Below are positions 34,092 to 42,269 of a stretch of DNA of 64,000 nucleotides, one piece after another. Every line of letters begins with the position of its first letter. Within the stretch, counting starts at the first letter, position 1. The stretch is from the NCBI RefSeq assembly GCF_004197395.1, contig NZ_SELS01000018.1:1-64000 (forward strand), read 5' to 3'. Below the pieces are notes generated by a model. The model worked only from the letters and a program-made list of their open reading frames with translations. It did not search any database and was not told the DNA's origin. Origin of the DNA: Paraburkholderia sp. UYCP14C (GTDB lineage: Bacteria; Pseudomonadota; Gammaproteobacteria; Burkholderiales; Burkholderiaceae). Position numbers and translations under genes: made by a program.

Positions 34092-34940
34092 ATGGCATTT
34101 GGCGTCATCATCATCGGCGATGAAATCCTGTCGGGCAGACGGGTCGACAAGCATCTGCCGAAGGTCATCGAGTTGCTCGGCGCGCGCGGTCTGTCGCTCG
34201 GCTGGGCGGAGTACATCGGCGACGATCCGGAGCGCATCACGGCGACGCTGCGTCGCACGTTCGCGTCGGGTGACATCGTTTTCTCTACGGGCGGCATCGG
34301 TGCGACACCGGACGACCACACGCGCCAGTGCGCGGCGGCCGCGCTCGGCGTGCCGCTCGAGCTGCATCCGGAGGCCGCGAAGCTGATCCAGGAGCGTATC
34401 CGCGACATGTATCCGGCGAACGCGCCGGCGCCGCTCGATCTGAACTCGCCCGAGAATCGCCATCGGCTGAATATGGGCACGTATCCGCAGGGCGCCGACA
34501 TCATTCCGAACGGCTACAACAAGATTCCGGGCTTTTCGATCCGCCAGCACCATTTCGTGCCGGGTTTTCCGGTGATGGCCTGGCCGATGATCGAGTGGGT
34601 GCTCGACACGCAGTACGCACATCTGCATCACACCACGCCGCACGCTGAAAAGTCGCTGCTGGTGTTCGAGTTGCCGGAGTCTCGTGTGACGCCGTTGATG
34701 GAGAAAATCGAGCGCGATTTTCCGGGGGTGCGGGTGTTCAGCTTGCCGAGCGTCGGAGATGCGGAGCGCGGCGGCGTGTATGCGCGGCATCACATCGATC
34801 TCGGTGTGAAGGGTGAGCCGGAAGCGGTCGCCGCGGCGTTCGTCAAGCTGCGCGAGGGCGTGCATCTGCTCGGCGGCGATATCGTCGAGCCTGAAGCCGC
34901 GGCAGCGGCGGCAGCGGCCTCGGGTAAGCCGCGCAGCTGA
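34092..34940 (+). CDS. MoaB/CinA-like molybdopterin-binding-domain protein
   Basis: Predicted 282-residue cytosolic protein. The first 170 residues are a MoCF-biosynthesis domain like MoaB, MogA and the CinA N terminus. GDEILSGRRVDKHL, FSTGGIGATPDDHTRQ (the pterin/substrate loop) and a downstream VPGFPVMAWPM are all visible. The second part resembles the follow-on domain of CinA-like proteins but lacks the deamidase domain of full CinA. It may act in molybdenum cofactor handling or nucleotide-adduct cleanup. The ATG at 34092 has AAAGAGGCGG just upstream. The tail is Ala-rich. Confidence 0.8.
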   Translation: MAFGVIIIGDEILSGRRVDKHLPKVIELLGARGLSLGWAEYIGDDPERITATLRRTFASGDIVFSTGGIGATPDDHTRQCAAAALGVPLELHPEAAKLIQERIRDMYPANAPAPLDLNSPENRHRLNMGTYPQGADIIPNGYNKIPGFSIRQHHFVPGFPVMAWPMIEWVLDTQYAHLHHTTPHAEKSLLVFELPESRVTPLMEKIERDFPGVRVFSLPSVGDAERGGVYARHHIDLGVKGEPEAVAAAFVKLREGVHLLGGDIVEPEAAAAAAAASGKPRS

Positions 34941-35291
34941 GCGCTTGGGGCAGCGGTCCACCGGGCCGCTGTTCCGTACGACCGATACAAATCAGGATGT
35001 CGGGCGCGGCGTGCGTATGCCGCCGCAACGTACATCGACATGCGCGCCCCGCGGGCCCGCCGATCCGCGCAACTAACTGCCGCTTCTTCTGAAAGCATCT
35101 CGATGCCACTCATCGTTGGCATTCAAGTCATTCTCCCGTTTTTGCCAAATCAAACTCGTTATGCATAGTCGGGGTCGCCACCAGACCCGTTCTATTCCAT
35201 TGCCTCAATTAATCCGATAATTGGGTATTTCACCGCGAATTTTAGTTTGTTTAGTAAATTTAAATAAACTTAAATCGGAATGGATAATTGA
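34941..35291. other. Gap with AT-rich second half
   Basis: 350 bp with no supported gene. From about 35130 to 35290 the base composition falls well below that of the neighbouring genes (for example TTTAGTTTGTTTAGTAAATT at 35243-35262). It leads into the promoter of the GH92 gene and may be a silencer-bound or transferred regulatory region. Confidence 0.5.
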
Positions 35292-35319
35292 TTGACGCAA
35301 TTCGAAACGCTCCTATAGC
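35292..35319 (+). promoter_or_regulatory. Sigma-70-type promoter of the GH92 gene
   Basis: TTGACG (35292-35297), 16 bp, then TATAGC (35314-35319). Transcription would start near 35326, giving a leader of about 88 nt. Confidence 0.55.
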
Positions 35320-35363
35320 ATGGCCTCCAGTCATTGGCCCGATTGTCGAGCGATAGTTGGGAC

Positions 35364-35399
35364 GACTAAGCGGATGACTAAACAGGTGACTAAACAATA
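35364..35399 (+). repeat. Three 12-bp tandem repeats in the GH92 leader
   Basis: Units begin GACTAAGC, GACTAAAC and GACTAAAC at 35364, 35376 and 35388. They lie between the predicted transcription start and the ribosome binding site AGGAGGC at about 35403. Confidence 0.8.
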
Positions 35400-35413
35400 T
35401 TCAGGAGGCAGCC

Positions 35414-38359
35414 GTGATAGATATACGCCGTCTTTCGGTCGCTTTGCTTATTACCGGTGCGTTGACGGGTTGTGGTGGAGATAGTCCAGGCAGTCAGGCC
35501 GGCTCTGCCGCGGTGGCATCGGACCAGCTTCGCGGCGCGGCTCAGAGCAGTGCGAACGCCGGTTCCAACGGGGCCGTCGCCAATGCAACGAACGATAACG
35601 CGCAAGTTTCCGCAGCCAACAACGCGACTCTACGCCTGACTCAATACGTCAATCCCTTGATCGGCACCCTCGCAAGCGACTCGCCCAATCCGGTACCCGC
35701 GGGTCAAGCCGGCAGCGTCGTGCCCGCGGCGGGTCTGCCGAACGGCATGGTGCAATGGGCGCCCGATACGAACACCACGCCGGCTCCGTCGAACAGCGCG
35801 GAGCCGGGTTCGCCGGCCGGTTACTACTACGACATCGGCTCGATCCAGAGCTTCAGTGTCACGCATATGAGCGGGGCGGGCTGTGGCGGCAATGACGGCG
35901 AATTCCCTGTGATGCCGACGCTCGATGCAACAAAGCCGCTCGCGCAAACGTTCAACCACGCGAACGAGAAGGCGGTAGCCGGCGCTTATTCGGTGTTGCT
36001 GGACAACCAGATCAAGGTCGAACTGACGGCGACGCTGCGCACCGGCTTCGGCCGCTTCACGTACCCGAATCAGCAGTCGTCGACGCTGGTGCTCGATACG
36101 ACCTACACGAACACGCAAACGGGTGTGGCCGGCTCGGTCACGCAGGTGGATGCGAGGACGATTTCAGGCAGTACCACCGGCGGACATTTCTGCGGCAATT
36201 CGACGAATGTGCCGGTGTATTTTTATGCGCAATTCAGTCAGCCATTCGCCACGACATCTTCTTTTACCCAAGGCCGCGCCGTGATGAATTTCGGTAAGGC
36301 GAACAAGGTGCTGATGAAAGTCGGTATTTCATACGTCAGCGTCGCCAATGCCAAGGGTAATCTCGACAAGGAAAATCCGTCCTGGGATTTCGACGGCGTA
36401 AAGGCGCTGGCCGACGCGGTATGGAATCAGCGTCTCAATACGATTCAGGTGAGTAGTCAGGACACCACTGCGCTGACAAAGTTTTATACCGCGTTCTACC
36501 ACGCGCTTTGGGCGCCGAGCGTATTCAGCGATTCCAACGGCCAATATATCGGCTTCGACCAGCAGGTCCACACGGTTGGCGCAGGTCACGCGGCGCAGTA
36601 CACCAGCTTTTCGGGCTGGGACATCTATCGATCGCTGATTCCGCTCAAAGCCACGCTGTTTCCTCAGGAAACCAGCGACATGGCGCAGTCGCTCGTCAAC
36701 GATGCGGATCAGTGCGGCGCGATTCCGCATTGGGTCAACGACAACGTCGAGGATGGCGTGATGCCCGGCGACGCCGGCTCCCTGATCGTGGCGGGCGCCT
36801 ACGCATTCGGCGCACGGGCTTTCGATACCTCGGGCGCGCTGAAGCACATGATCAAAATGGCCAACGTTCCTGGCACCGCGTGCAACGGCGTGACGACGAA
36901 CGGGGGACGCGCCAGTTATCTGCAGTTCGGCTACATCACGAACGGCGAGTGGGGGCAGGCATCGTCGACGCTCGAATACGGGAGCAGCGATTTCGCCATT
37001 TCACAGTTTGCCGGCCAACTGGGCAATTCAACGATCCAGAAGATGCTGTTGAGCCGCTCGGCTTACTGGCAGAACCTGCTCAACACGTCGCTGACGCCGC
37101 CTCTGATCGCCGCGCGCAACTCGGACGGAAGCTGGATTGCGGAGACGCAGAGCAGTACCGACAACTACGTCGAGGGCAATGCCGAGCAGTACACGTGGAT
37201 GGTGCCGTTCAACCCGGTCGGACTGTTTGGGCAGCTGGGCGGCAACACGGCGGCGGTGTCGCGCCTGAACACGTTCTTCACCGTGTTGAACGCGGGGATG
37301 AGTCTGCCCAACTTCTATATGGGCAACGAACCGACCTTCGAGGTGCCCTGGCTGTATAACTGGGCGGGTTCGCCGTCGGGCACGCAGAGCGTGGTGCAGC
37401 AGATCATGGCGAGCGCCTTCGGCACCGGGCCGAACGGTTTGCCCGGCAATGACGACCTCGGCGCGGTGTCGGGATGGTACGTGTGGGGTGCGTTGGGCCT
37501 TTATCCGGAGATACCGGGTGTCGGCGGCCTCGCGATCGGCAGTCCGCAGTTTGCGTCGATCACCGTTCATCTGGGCAATGGCAAGACGCTCCGTATCAAC
37601 GCGCCCGGTGCCCCCAGCGCGAAGTATGTGCAGAGCCTGAGCGTCAATGGCGCGGCCCATCATGCCTCGTGGCTCGACATCGATGCGCTGTCCAATGGCG
37701 CCACGCTGAACTTCGTGATGGGTTCGTCTCCTTCGCAGTGGGGGACGAACGCAGCGGACGCGCCGCCTTCGTATGGCGTGCCGCTTGCGCGGAATGTGGC
37801 CGACGCATTCAACAACCATGGCATCGGCAGCGACGGCAGCACCGATACCGATGGTCTCGGTGCGGACTTCGACGGCTCGCTCTACAGCTACTCGTCGCAG
37901 GCCTTGACGACGGCGGGCGCGGCGCCGGGCAAACCGTTCAGCTTCGGCGGTGCGAGCTTCGTATTGTCCGGCGGTCCGCTCGACAACGCGGTGGCGGTGG
38001 GACAGACCATCGCGCTGCCGCCCGGCACGACGGGCCGCTCACTGGTGCTGCTGGGTTCGGCCAACAACGGCCCGAGTTCGGGCGCCGCCCTCATCACCTA
38101 TGCGGACGGCACGACCACGCCTTTCACGCTTTCGTTCGATGACTGGACCTTGAATGGCGGCGGTGCGGCGCCGGTGGACCCGATCGCGTTGACGACGACC
38201 TATCGCAATGCCGGCGACGGCAGCAACGACGGCGTCAAGACCTATCTGTTCGCGCAGGCGGTGCCGCTGACGCCGGGCAAGCTCGTGGCGAGCGTCACGC
38301 TGCCGAAACAGGTCAGCGCCGGCAAGTTGCACGTGTTCGGGATTTCCGCCGCGCCTTGA
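35414..38359 (+). CDS. GH92 family alpha-mannosidase-like lipoprotein
   Basis: Predicted 981-residue exported enzyme. A lipoprotein signal ends in the lipobox LTGC (Cys20). A 50-residue Ser/Ala/Asn-rich linker follows, then the GH92 fold (YVNPLIGT at about residue 77, HMSGAGC, FSGWDIYRSLIPL). The two catalytic regions are NYVEGNAEQYTWMVP near 585 and GNDDLGAVSGWYVWGALGLYP near 678, both intact. Residues 790-981 form a jelly-roll-like carbohydrate-binding domain of a kind often seen in actinobacterial GH92 proteins. GH92 enzymes remove mannose from N-glycan-like chains using calcium. Start is GTG at 35414 with AGGAGG in good spacing. It stands alone, with no sugar-transport genes beside it. 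Confidence 0.88.
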   Translation: MIDIRRLSVALLITGALTGCGGDSPGSQAGSAAVASDQLRGAAQSSANAGSNGAVANATNDNAQVSAANNATLRLTQYVNPLIGTLASDSPNPVPAGQAGSVVPAAGLPNGMVQWAPDTNTTPAPSNSAEPGSPAGYYYDIGSIQSFSVTHMSGAGCGGNDGEFPVMPTLDATKPLAQTFNHANEKAVAGAYSVLLDNQIKVELTATLRTGFGRFTYPNQQSSTLVLDTTYTNTQTGVAGSVTQVDARTISGSTTGGHFCGNSTNVPVYFYAQFSQPFATTSSFTQGRAVMNFGKANKVLMKVGISYVSVANAKGNLDKENPSWDFDGVKALADAVWNQRLNTIQVSSQDTTALTKFYTAFYHALWAPSVFSDSNGQYIGFDQQVHTVGAGHAAQYTSFSGWDIYRSLIPLKATLFPQETSDMAQSLVNDADQCGAIPHWVNDNVEDGVMPGDAGSLIVAGAYAFGARAFDTSGALKHMIKMANVPGTACNGVTTNGGRASYLQFGYITNGEWGQASSTLEYGSSDFAISQFAGQLGNSTIQKMLLSRSAYWQNLLNTSLTPPLIAARNSDGSWIAETQSSTDNYVEGNAEQYTWMVPFNPVGLFGQLGGNTAAVSRLNTFFTVLNAGMSLPNFYMGNEPTFEVPWLYNWAGSPSGTQSVVQQIMASAFGTGPNGLPGNDDLGAVSGWYVWGALGLYPEIPGVGGLAIGSPQFASITVHLGNGKTLRINAPGAPSAKYVQSLSVNGAAHHASWLDIDALSNGATLNFVMGSSPSQWGTNAADAPPSYGVPLARNVADAFNNHGIGSDGSTDTDGLGADFDGSLYSYSSQALTTAGAAPGKPFSFGGASFVLSGGPLDNAVAVGQTIALPPGTTGRSLVLLGSANNGPSSGAALITYADGTTTPFTLSFDDWTLNGGGAAPVDPIALTTTYRNAGDGSNDGVKTYLFAQAVPLTPGKLVASVTLPKQVSAGKLHVFGISAAP

Positions 38360-38367
38360 ACACGATG

Positions 38368-38389
38368 GGGCGCCGCGCGCGCGGCGCCC
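38368..38389. terminator. Perfect 22-bp palindrome after the GH92 gene
   Basis: GGGCGCCGCGC (38368-38378) is followed directly by its complement GCGCGGCGCCC (38379-38389), starting 8 bp after the stop codon. There is no T run, so it may stop transcription weakly or protect the mRNA end. Confidence 0.5.
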
Positions 38390-38564
38390 GACGACGTAAG
38401 CGGTCCGCGCCTGAGTGTTGGGTTGGCGCGAGCCGCGACATCGCAGTGTCACAACCCGCGCCGACGATGCGATCAATGCGTGGTCGGCGCGTGCCGTTTC
38501 AATCAGCCTGCTTCAGCACCATGACACGGGCTTGCACATCCGGGGCAGTGCGGCCCGCGCGCGA

Positions 38565-39029
38565 TCACGCGCCGATCCACGGCAAGCCGCGAAAACACCA
38601 TCCCGACACCGTCTTCCGATGCCCCTGGCCGTCCTTGTCGCCTTCGAAGCCTTCCAGCAGGTCGTATGCCTTCGTGAAGCCGGCCTGGGTCGCGGCGATC
38701 GCGGCGAGCTTCGAGCGCGCGGCGCTGCGGCACAGGAACAGCACCGGCGTGTCGGGCGAGGCCACCTGCGCCAGTTGCTGCATGAACTCCTGATTGGGTA
38801 CCGCGCCCGGATAGCGCGTCCATTCGACATGCGCGTATTGCCCATCGCCGATCACCGGCCGGCCGACCCAGTCGAGCTCGGCGCGGGTGCGCACGTCGAC
38901 GAGACGGGTGCGCGGATCGAGTTCCAGCAGTTCGAACGCCTCGGCCGGCGAGACCGCGCCCGCATAGGGCAGTTGGTTCTCGGTGCGGCGGGCGTCCGCC
39001 TGCGCGTAAAGCTGTTCGAGCGTGCTCAT
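38565..39029 (-). CDS. Rhodanese-like domain protein
   Basis: Predicted 154-residue single-domain rhodanese. The active-site loop is LFLCRSAARSKLAA: a cysteine followed by Arg-Ser-Ala-x-Arg-Ser, typical of sulfurtransferases. The RLVDVRTRAELDWVG motif of the first half is clear. A sulfur-transfer role to an unknown acceptor is inferred. The ATG at 39029 has AAGGAGA nine bases upstream. It diverges from glnA and its end faces the GH92 gene. Confidence 0.85.
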   Translation of the reverse strand: MSTLEQLYAQADARRTENQLPYAGAVSPAEAFELLELDPRTRLVDVRTRAELDWVGRPVIGDGQYAHVEWTRYPGAVPNQEFMQQLAQVASPDTPVLFLCRSAARSKLAAIAATQAGFTKAYDLLEGFEGDKDGQGHRKTVSGWCFRGLPWIGA

Positions 39030-39152
39030 GAGCGTCAATCTCCTTCAGACCAAATGATCATTCTAGCGCGCGGCAGATACCGCAGAGACCTGTGTAGACT
39101 GGACGGCTCCGGGCAGTCACCGGACACCGCCCCAATCTCGATGCGCAGACAT

Positions 39153-39176
39153 GGTGCATTTTTGCCTGTATGCACC
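39153..39176 (+). promoter_or_regulatory. Paired NtrC half-sites upstream of glnA
   Basis: GGTGCA (39153-39158) and TGCACC (39171-39176) form an inverted pair; the second continues as TGCACCAAAAT, matching the left half of the NtrC consensus. They lie about 165-185 bp before the sigma-54 promoter, a normal enhancer distance. Confidence 0.5.
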
Positions 39177-39211
39177 AAAATAGAATGGATCGCGATTTCC
39201 AAAGCGGTGAA

Positions 39212-39228
39212 TGCACGAAACTGGTGCG
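39212..39228 (+). promoter_or_regulatory. NtrC-type enhancer site upstream of glnA
   Basis: TGCACGAAACTGGTGCG matches TGCACC-N5-GGTGCA with one change in each outer part. It lies about 110 bp before the sigma-54 promoter. Confidence 0.65.
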
Positions 39229-39337
39229 TGAGGATCCCGATGCATTTCTTCGCAACGGTGCTCGCGCTACGGGCGTGGCCCGCAACCGTAAGCGCAGTAA
39301 GGGAATGCGCCGGATCGGTACATCCGGGAACGAGACA

Positions 39338-39354
39338 TGGCACACTATCTGCTT
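39338..39354 (+). promoter_or_regulatory. Sigma-54 promoter of glnA
   Basis: TGGCAC (39338-39343) and TGCTT (39350-39354) give GG-N10-GC with exact spacing between the -24 and -12 elements. Transcription would start near 39365, about 120 nt before the start codon. Confidence 0.75.
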
Positions 39355-39485
39355 TATTGGTGCCGATCGATTGGTCCCGGAAGAATTTTCCGCCCAGCGA
39401 CGCCGTATAGGTGGACGTTCCGGGACGGGTCAGCTAGATTGGGCGGCGGCTGAATCCGCCGATATTGTTAATCAGGAGATAGGTT

Positions 39486-40901
39486 ATGAGTAAATCCGTG
39501 GCCGACGTCATTCAACTCGTCAAAGACGAAGACGTCAAATTTGTCGACTTCCGTTTCACCGACACGCGCGGCAAGGAGCAACACGTTTCGGTGCCGGTGT
39601 CGGCATTCGATGAAGACAAGTTCGAAAGCGGCCATGCGTTTGACGGTTCGTCGATTGCCGGCTGGAAGGGCATCGAAGCATCGGACATGTTGCTGGTCCC
39701 GGACGCGAACACGGCCTTCATCGACCCGTTCTTCGAAGAATCGACCCTGGTGCTGACCTGCGACGTCGTCGAACCGGCTGACGGCAAGGGCTACGAGCGC
39801 GATCCGCGCTCGCTCGCGAAGCGCGCTGAAGCGTACCTGAAGAGCTCGGGTCTCGGCGACACCGCTTACTTCGGTCCGGAACCGGAATTCTTCATTTTCG
39901 ACTCGGTGCAGTGGAACACGGACCAGTCGGGCTGCTTCATCAAGATCGGCTCGGAAGAAGCACCGTGGTCGTCGGCGAAGGAATTCGAAGGCGGCAACAC
40001 CGGCCACCGTCCGGGCACCAAGGGCGGCTACTTCCCGGTCGCGCCGGTCGACACGTTCCAGGACATCCGCTCGGAAATGTGTCTGCTGCTCGAACAGATC
40101 GGCATTCCGGTCGAAGTGCACCACCACGAAGTGGCGGGTCAAGGCCAGAACGAAATCGGCACCAAGTTCTCGACGCTGGTGCAGCGCGCGGACTGGCTGC
40201 AGCAGATGAAGTACATCATCCACAACGTCGCGCACACGTACGGCAAGACGGCAACGTTCATGCCGAAGCCGGTCGTCGGCGATAACGGTTCGGGCATGCA
40301 CGTTCACCAGTCGATCTGGAAGGACGGCCAGAACCTGTTCGCGGGCAATGGCTACGCGGGTCTGTCGGAATTCGCGCTGTTCTACATCGGCGGCATCATC
40401 AAGCACGCTCGCGCGCTGAACGCGATCACGAACCCGGGTACGAACTCGTACAAGCGTCTCGTGCCGCACTTCGAAGCGCCGGTCAAGCTCGCTTACTCGG
40501 CTCGCAACCGTTCGGCATCGATCCGTATTCCGCACGTGTCGAACCCGAAGGGCCGCCGTATCGAAACGCGCTTCCCGGATCCGCTGGCGAATCCGTACCT
40601 GTGCTTCTCCGCGCTGATGATGGCGGGTCTGGACGGCGTGCAGAACAAGATTCACCCGGGCGAAGCCGCCGACAAGAACCTGTACGACCTGCCGCCGGAA
40701 GAGGATGCAAAGATCCCGACCGTGTGCGCCGGCCTCGACCAGGCTCTCGACTCGCTCGACGCGGACCGCGAATTCCTGACGCGCGGTGGCGTGTTCACGG
40801 ATGCGATGCTCGACGCGTACATCGAACTGAAGACGACGGAACTGCAGCGTTATCGTCAGTCGGTGCACCCGATCGAATTCGAAATGTACTACTCGCTGTA
40901 A
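39486..40901 (+). CDS. glnA: Glutamine synthetase, type I
   Basis: Predicted 471-residue enzyme that makes glutamine from glutamate, ammonia and ATP; it forms dodecamers in the cytosol. Length and all signatures fit GSI-beta: [17 protein letters not shown] near the N terminus, the metal-binding PEPEFF, the ATP-binding loop of the [15 protein letters not shown] type, NRSASIRIP, and the adenylylation tyrosine in NLYDLPPEE (Tyr400). Activity is thus likely controlled by adenylylation. The ATG has AGGAGATAG upstream. The NtrC-type and sigma-54 elements before it and the ntrB-ntrC genes behind it show classical nitrogen control. Confidence 0.98.
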   Translation: MSKSVADVIQLVKDEDVKFVDFRFTDTRGKEQHVSVPVSAFDEDKFESGHAFDGSSIAGWKGIEASDMLLVPDANTAFIDPFFEESTLVLTCDVVEPADGKGYERDPRSLAKRAEAYLKSSGLGDTAYFGPEPEFFIFDSVQWNTDQSGCFIKIGSEEAPWSSAKEFEGGNTGHRPGTKGGYFPVAPVDTFQDIRSEMCLLLEQIGIPVEVHHHEVAGQGQNEIGTKFSTLVQRADWLQQMKYIIHNVAHTYGKTATFMPKPVVGDNGSGMHVHQSIWKDGQNLFAGNGYAGLSEFALFYIGGIIKHARALNAITNPGTNSYKRLVPHFEAPVKLAYSARNRSASIRIPHVSNPKGRRIETRFPDPLANPYLCFSALMMAGLDGVQNKIHPGEAADKNLYDLPPEEDAKIPTVCAGLDQALDSLDADREFLTRGGVFTDAMLDAYIELKTTELQRYRQSVHPIEFEMYYSL

Positions 40902-40967
40902 GCGGCCATGGCGCTTCGCCCTTCAACCGGCGAAGCGCCTGGCCCGACGCTCGCGATCGGTCACGAA

Positions 40968-40992
40968 GGGACGGCGGCGCCGTCCCTTTTTC
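40968..40992 (+). terminator. Rho-independent terminator after glnA
   Basis: GGGACGGCG and CGCCGTCCC pair (40968-40986) and are followed by TTTTT. It separates glnA from ntrB, so the regulators probably also have their own or read-through transcription. Confidence 0.88.
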
Positions 40993-41089
40993 GTTAGGCC
41001 GGCCGCGCGCGGGCAAATAGGCAATTCGACGAAGCACCAACAAGCAGCACTCCTGATTTATCACCATCTCCTACCGGCCAGACTGCAAG

Positions 41090-42232
41090 ATGGTTCTCAA
41101 GAATCTGATCAAGGCAAGGAAAGGACACGAACAGACGCTGTCGGACGACATGCAGCTCGTGGGTTCCGGCTTGCTGCCGGGCTTCGAGGCGTTGCCGACC
41201 GTCGTGCTGGTGCTCGAGAAGCGCACGCTGCGGGTCGCGTTCGCGAATCCGTCGGCGGAGTCGATGCTGGAGATGTCGCGCAAGCAACTCACGCAGATGG
41301 CGTGGCCCGACATCTTCTCGAACGGGGACGAACTGATCGCGACGATCACCGCGATCGCCGCGCACCGTTTTCACGCGACGCATCTGGACGCCGTGCTCGA
41401 ACGACCCGGCCACGAACCGCTGCACGTCCATGCGATCGTCGGCTTTCTGGAAAGCGCGCAGGACTACGTGTTGCTCGAGCTGTTCGAGAACGAGCGGCAT
41501 CTGCGCACCGACCGCGAAGAACGCATCAACGACCTGACGGCCGTCAACAAGCATCTGATCCGCAATCTCGCGCACGAAATCAAGAATCCGCTCGGCGGCA
41601 TTCGCGGCGCCGCGCAGCTGCTCGAGTTCGAACTCGGCGAGCGTCAGCGCGACGAGTTGCGCGAGTACACCCAGGTCATCATCAAGGAATCGGACCGGCT
41701 GCAGACGCTGGTCGACCGCTTGCTCGAACCGCACCGGCATCCGCATATCGTCGGCGACGTAAATATTCACGAGGTGTGCGAGCGCGTGCGGCAGGTGATT
41801 CTCGCGGAGTTTCCGCGCGGTCTGACGATCGAGCGCGACTACGACGTCAGCGTGCCGGATCTGCGCGGCGACAAGGAGCAACTGATCCAGGCGCTGCTGA
41901 ACATCGTGCGCAATGCGGCCGAAGCGCTGCGCGAACGGATCTCGCAGGGCGATGCGCGCATCGAGTTGCGCACGCGCATCGCGCGCAAGGTCACCATTTC
42001 AAAACGCTTGTGCAAGCTGGCATTGGACTTGCATATCATCGACAACGGCCCAGGCATTCCCGAAGAGATTCGCGACCGCATTTTCTATCCGCTCGTGTCG
42101 GGGCGCGAGGACGGCAGCGGTCTCGGTCTCACGCTCGCGCAGACCTTCGTGCAGCAGCACGAAGGTCTGATCGAAGTGGACAGCCGGCCGGGCCATACCG
42201 AGTTTCAGATTCTGCTGCCGCTCGACCTCTAG
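41090..42232 (+). CDS. ntrB: Nitrogen regulation sensor kinase NtrB (GlnL)
   Basis: Predicted 380-residue cytosolic histidine kinase/phosphatase acting on NtrC. An N-terminal PAS domain (residues 30-140) is followed by the dimerisation helix with the phosphorylated histidine in NLAHEIKNPLGGIRGAAQLLE (about His162) and a C-terminal ATPase domain (NIVRNAAEALRE, DNGPGIPEEIRD, GSGLGLTLAQ). No membrane segments are seen, as expected for NtrB, which reads nitrogen state through PII protein. It lies between glnA and ntrC, 37 bp before ntrC. Confidence 0.96.
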   Translation: MVLKNLIKARKGHEQTLSDDMQLVGSGLLPGFEALPTVVLVLEKRTLRVAFANPSAESMLEMSRKQLTQMAWPDIFSNGDELIATITAIAAHRFHATHLDAVLERPGHEPLHVHAIVGFLESAQDYVLLELFENERHLRTDREERINDLTAVNKHLIRNLAHEIKNPLGGIRGAAQLLEFELGERQRDELREYTQVIIKESDRLQTLVDRLLEPHRHPHIVGDVNIHEVCERVRQVILAEFPRGLTIERDYDVSVPDLRGDKEQLIQALLNIVRNAAEALRERISQGDARIELRTRIARKVTISKRLCKLALDLHIIDNGPGIPEEIRDRIFYPLVSGREDGSGLGLTLAQTFVQQHEGLIEVDSRPGHTEFQILLPLDL

Positions 42233-42269
42233 ATTCCACCAAGCACCTTAAGACTTCTGACCGACCTAT

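Noticed and set aside
38356-39410. Plus-strand frames opposite the rhodanese gene
   Set aside because: Antisense shadows; the minus-strand rhodanese has an active-site loop and a good ribosome binding site.
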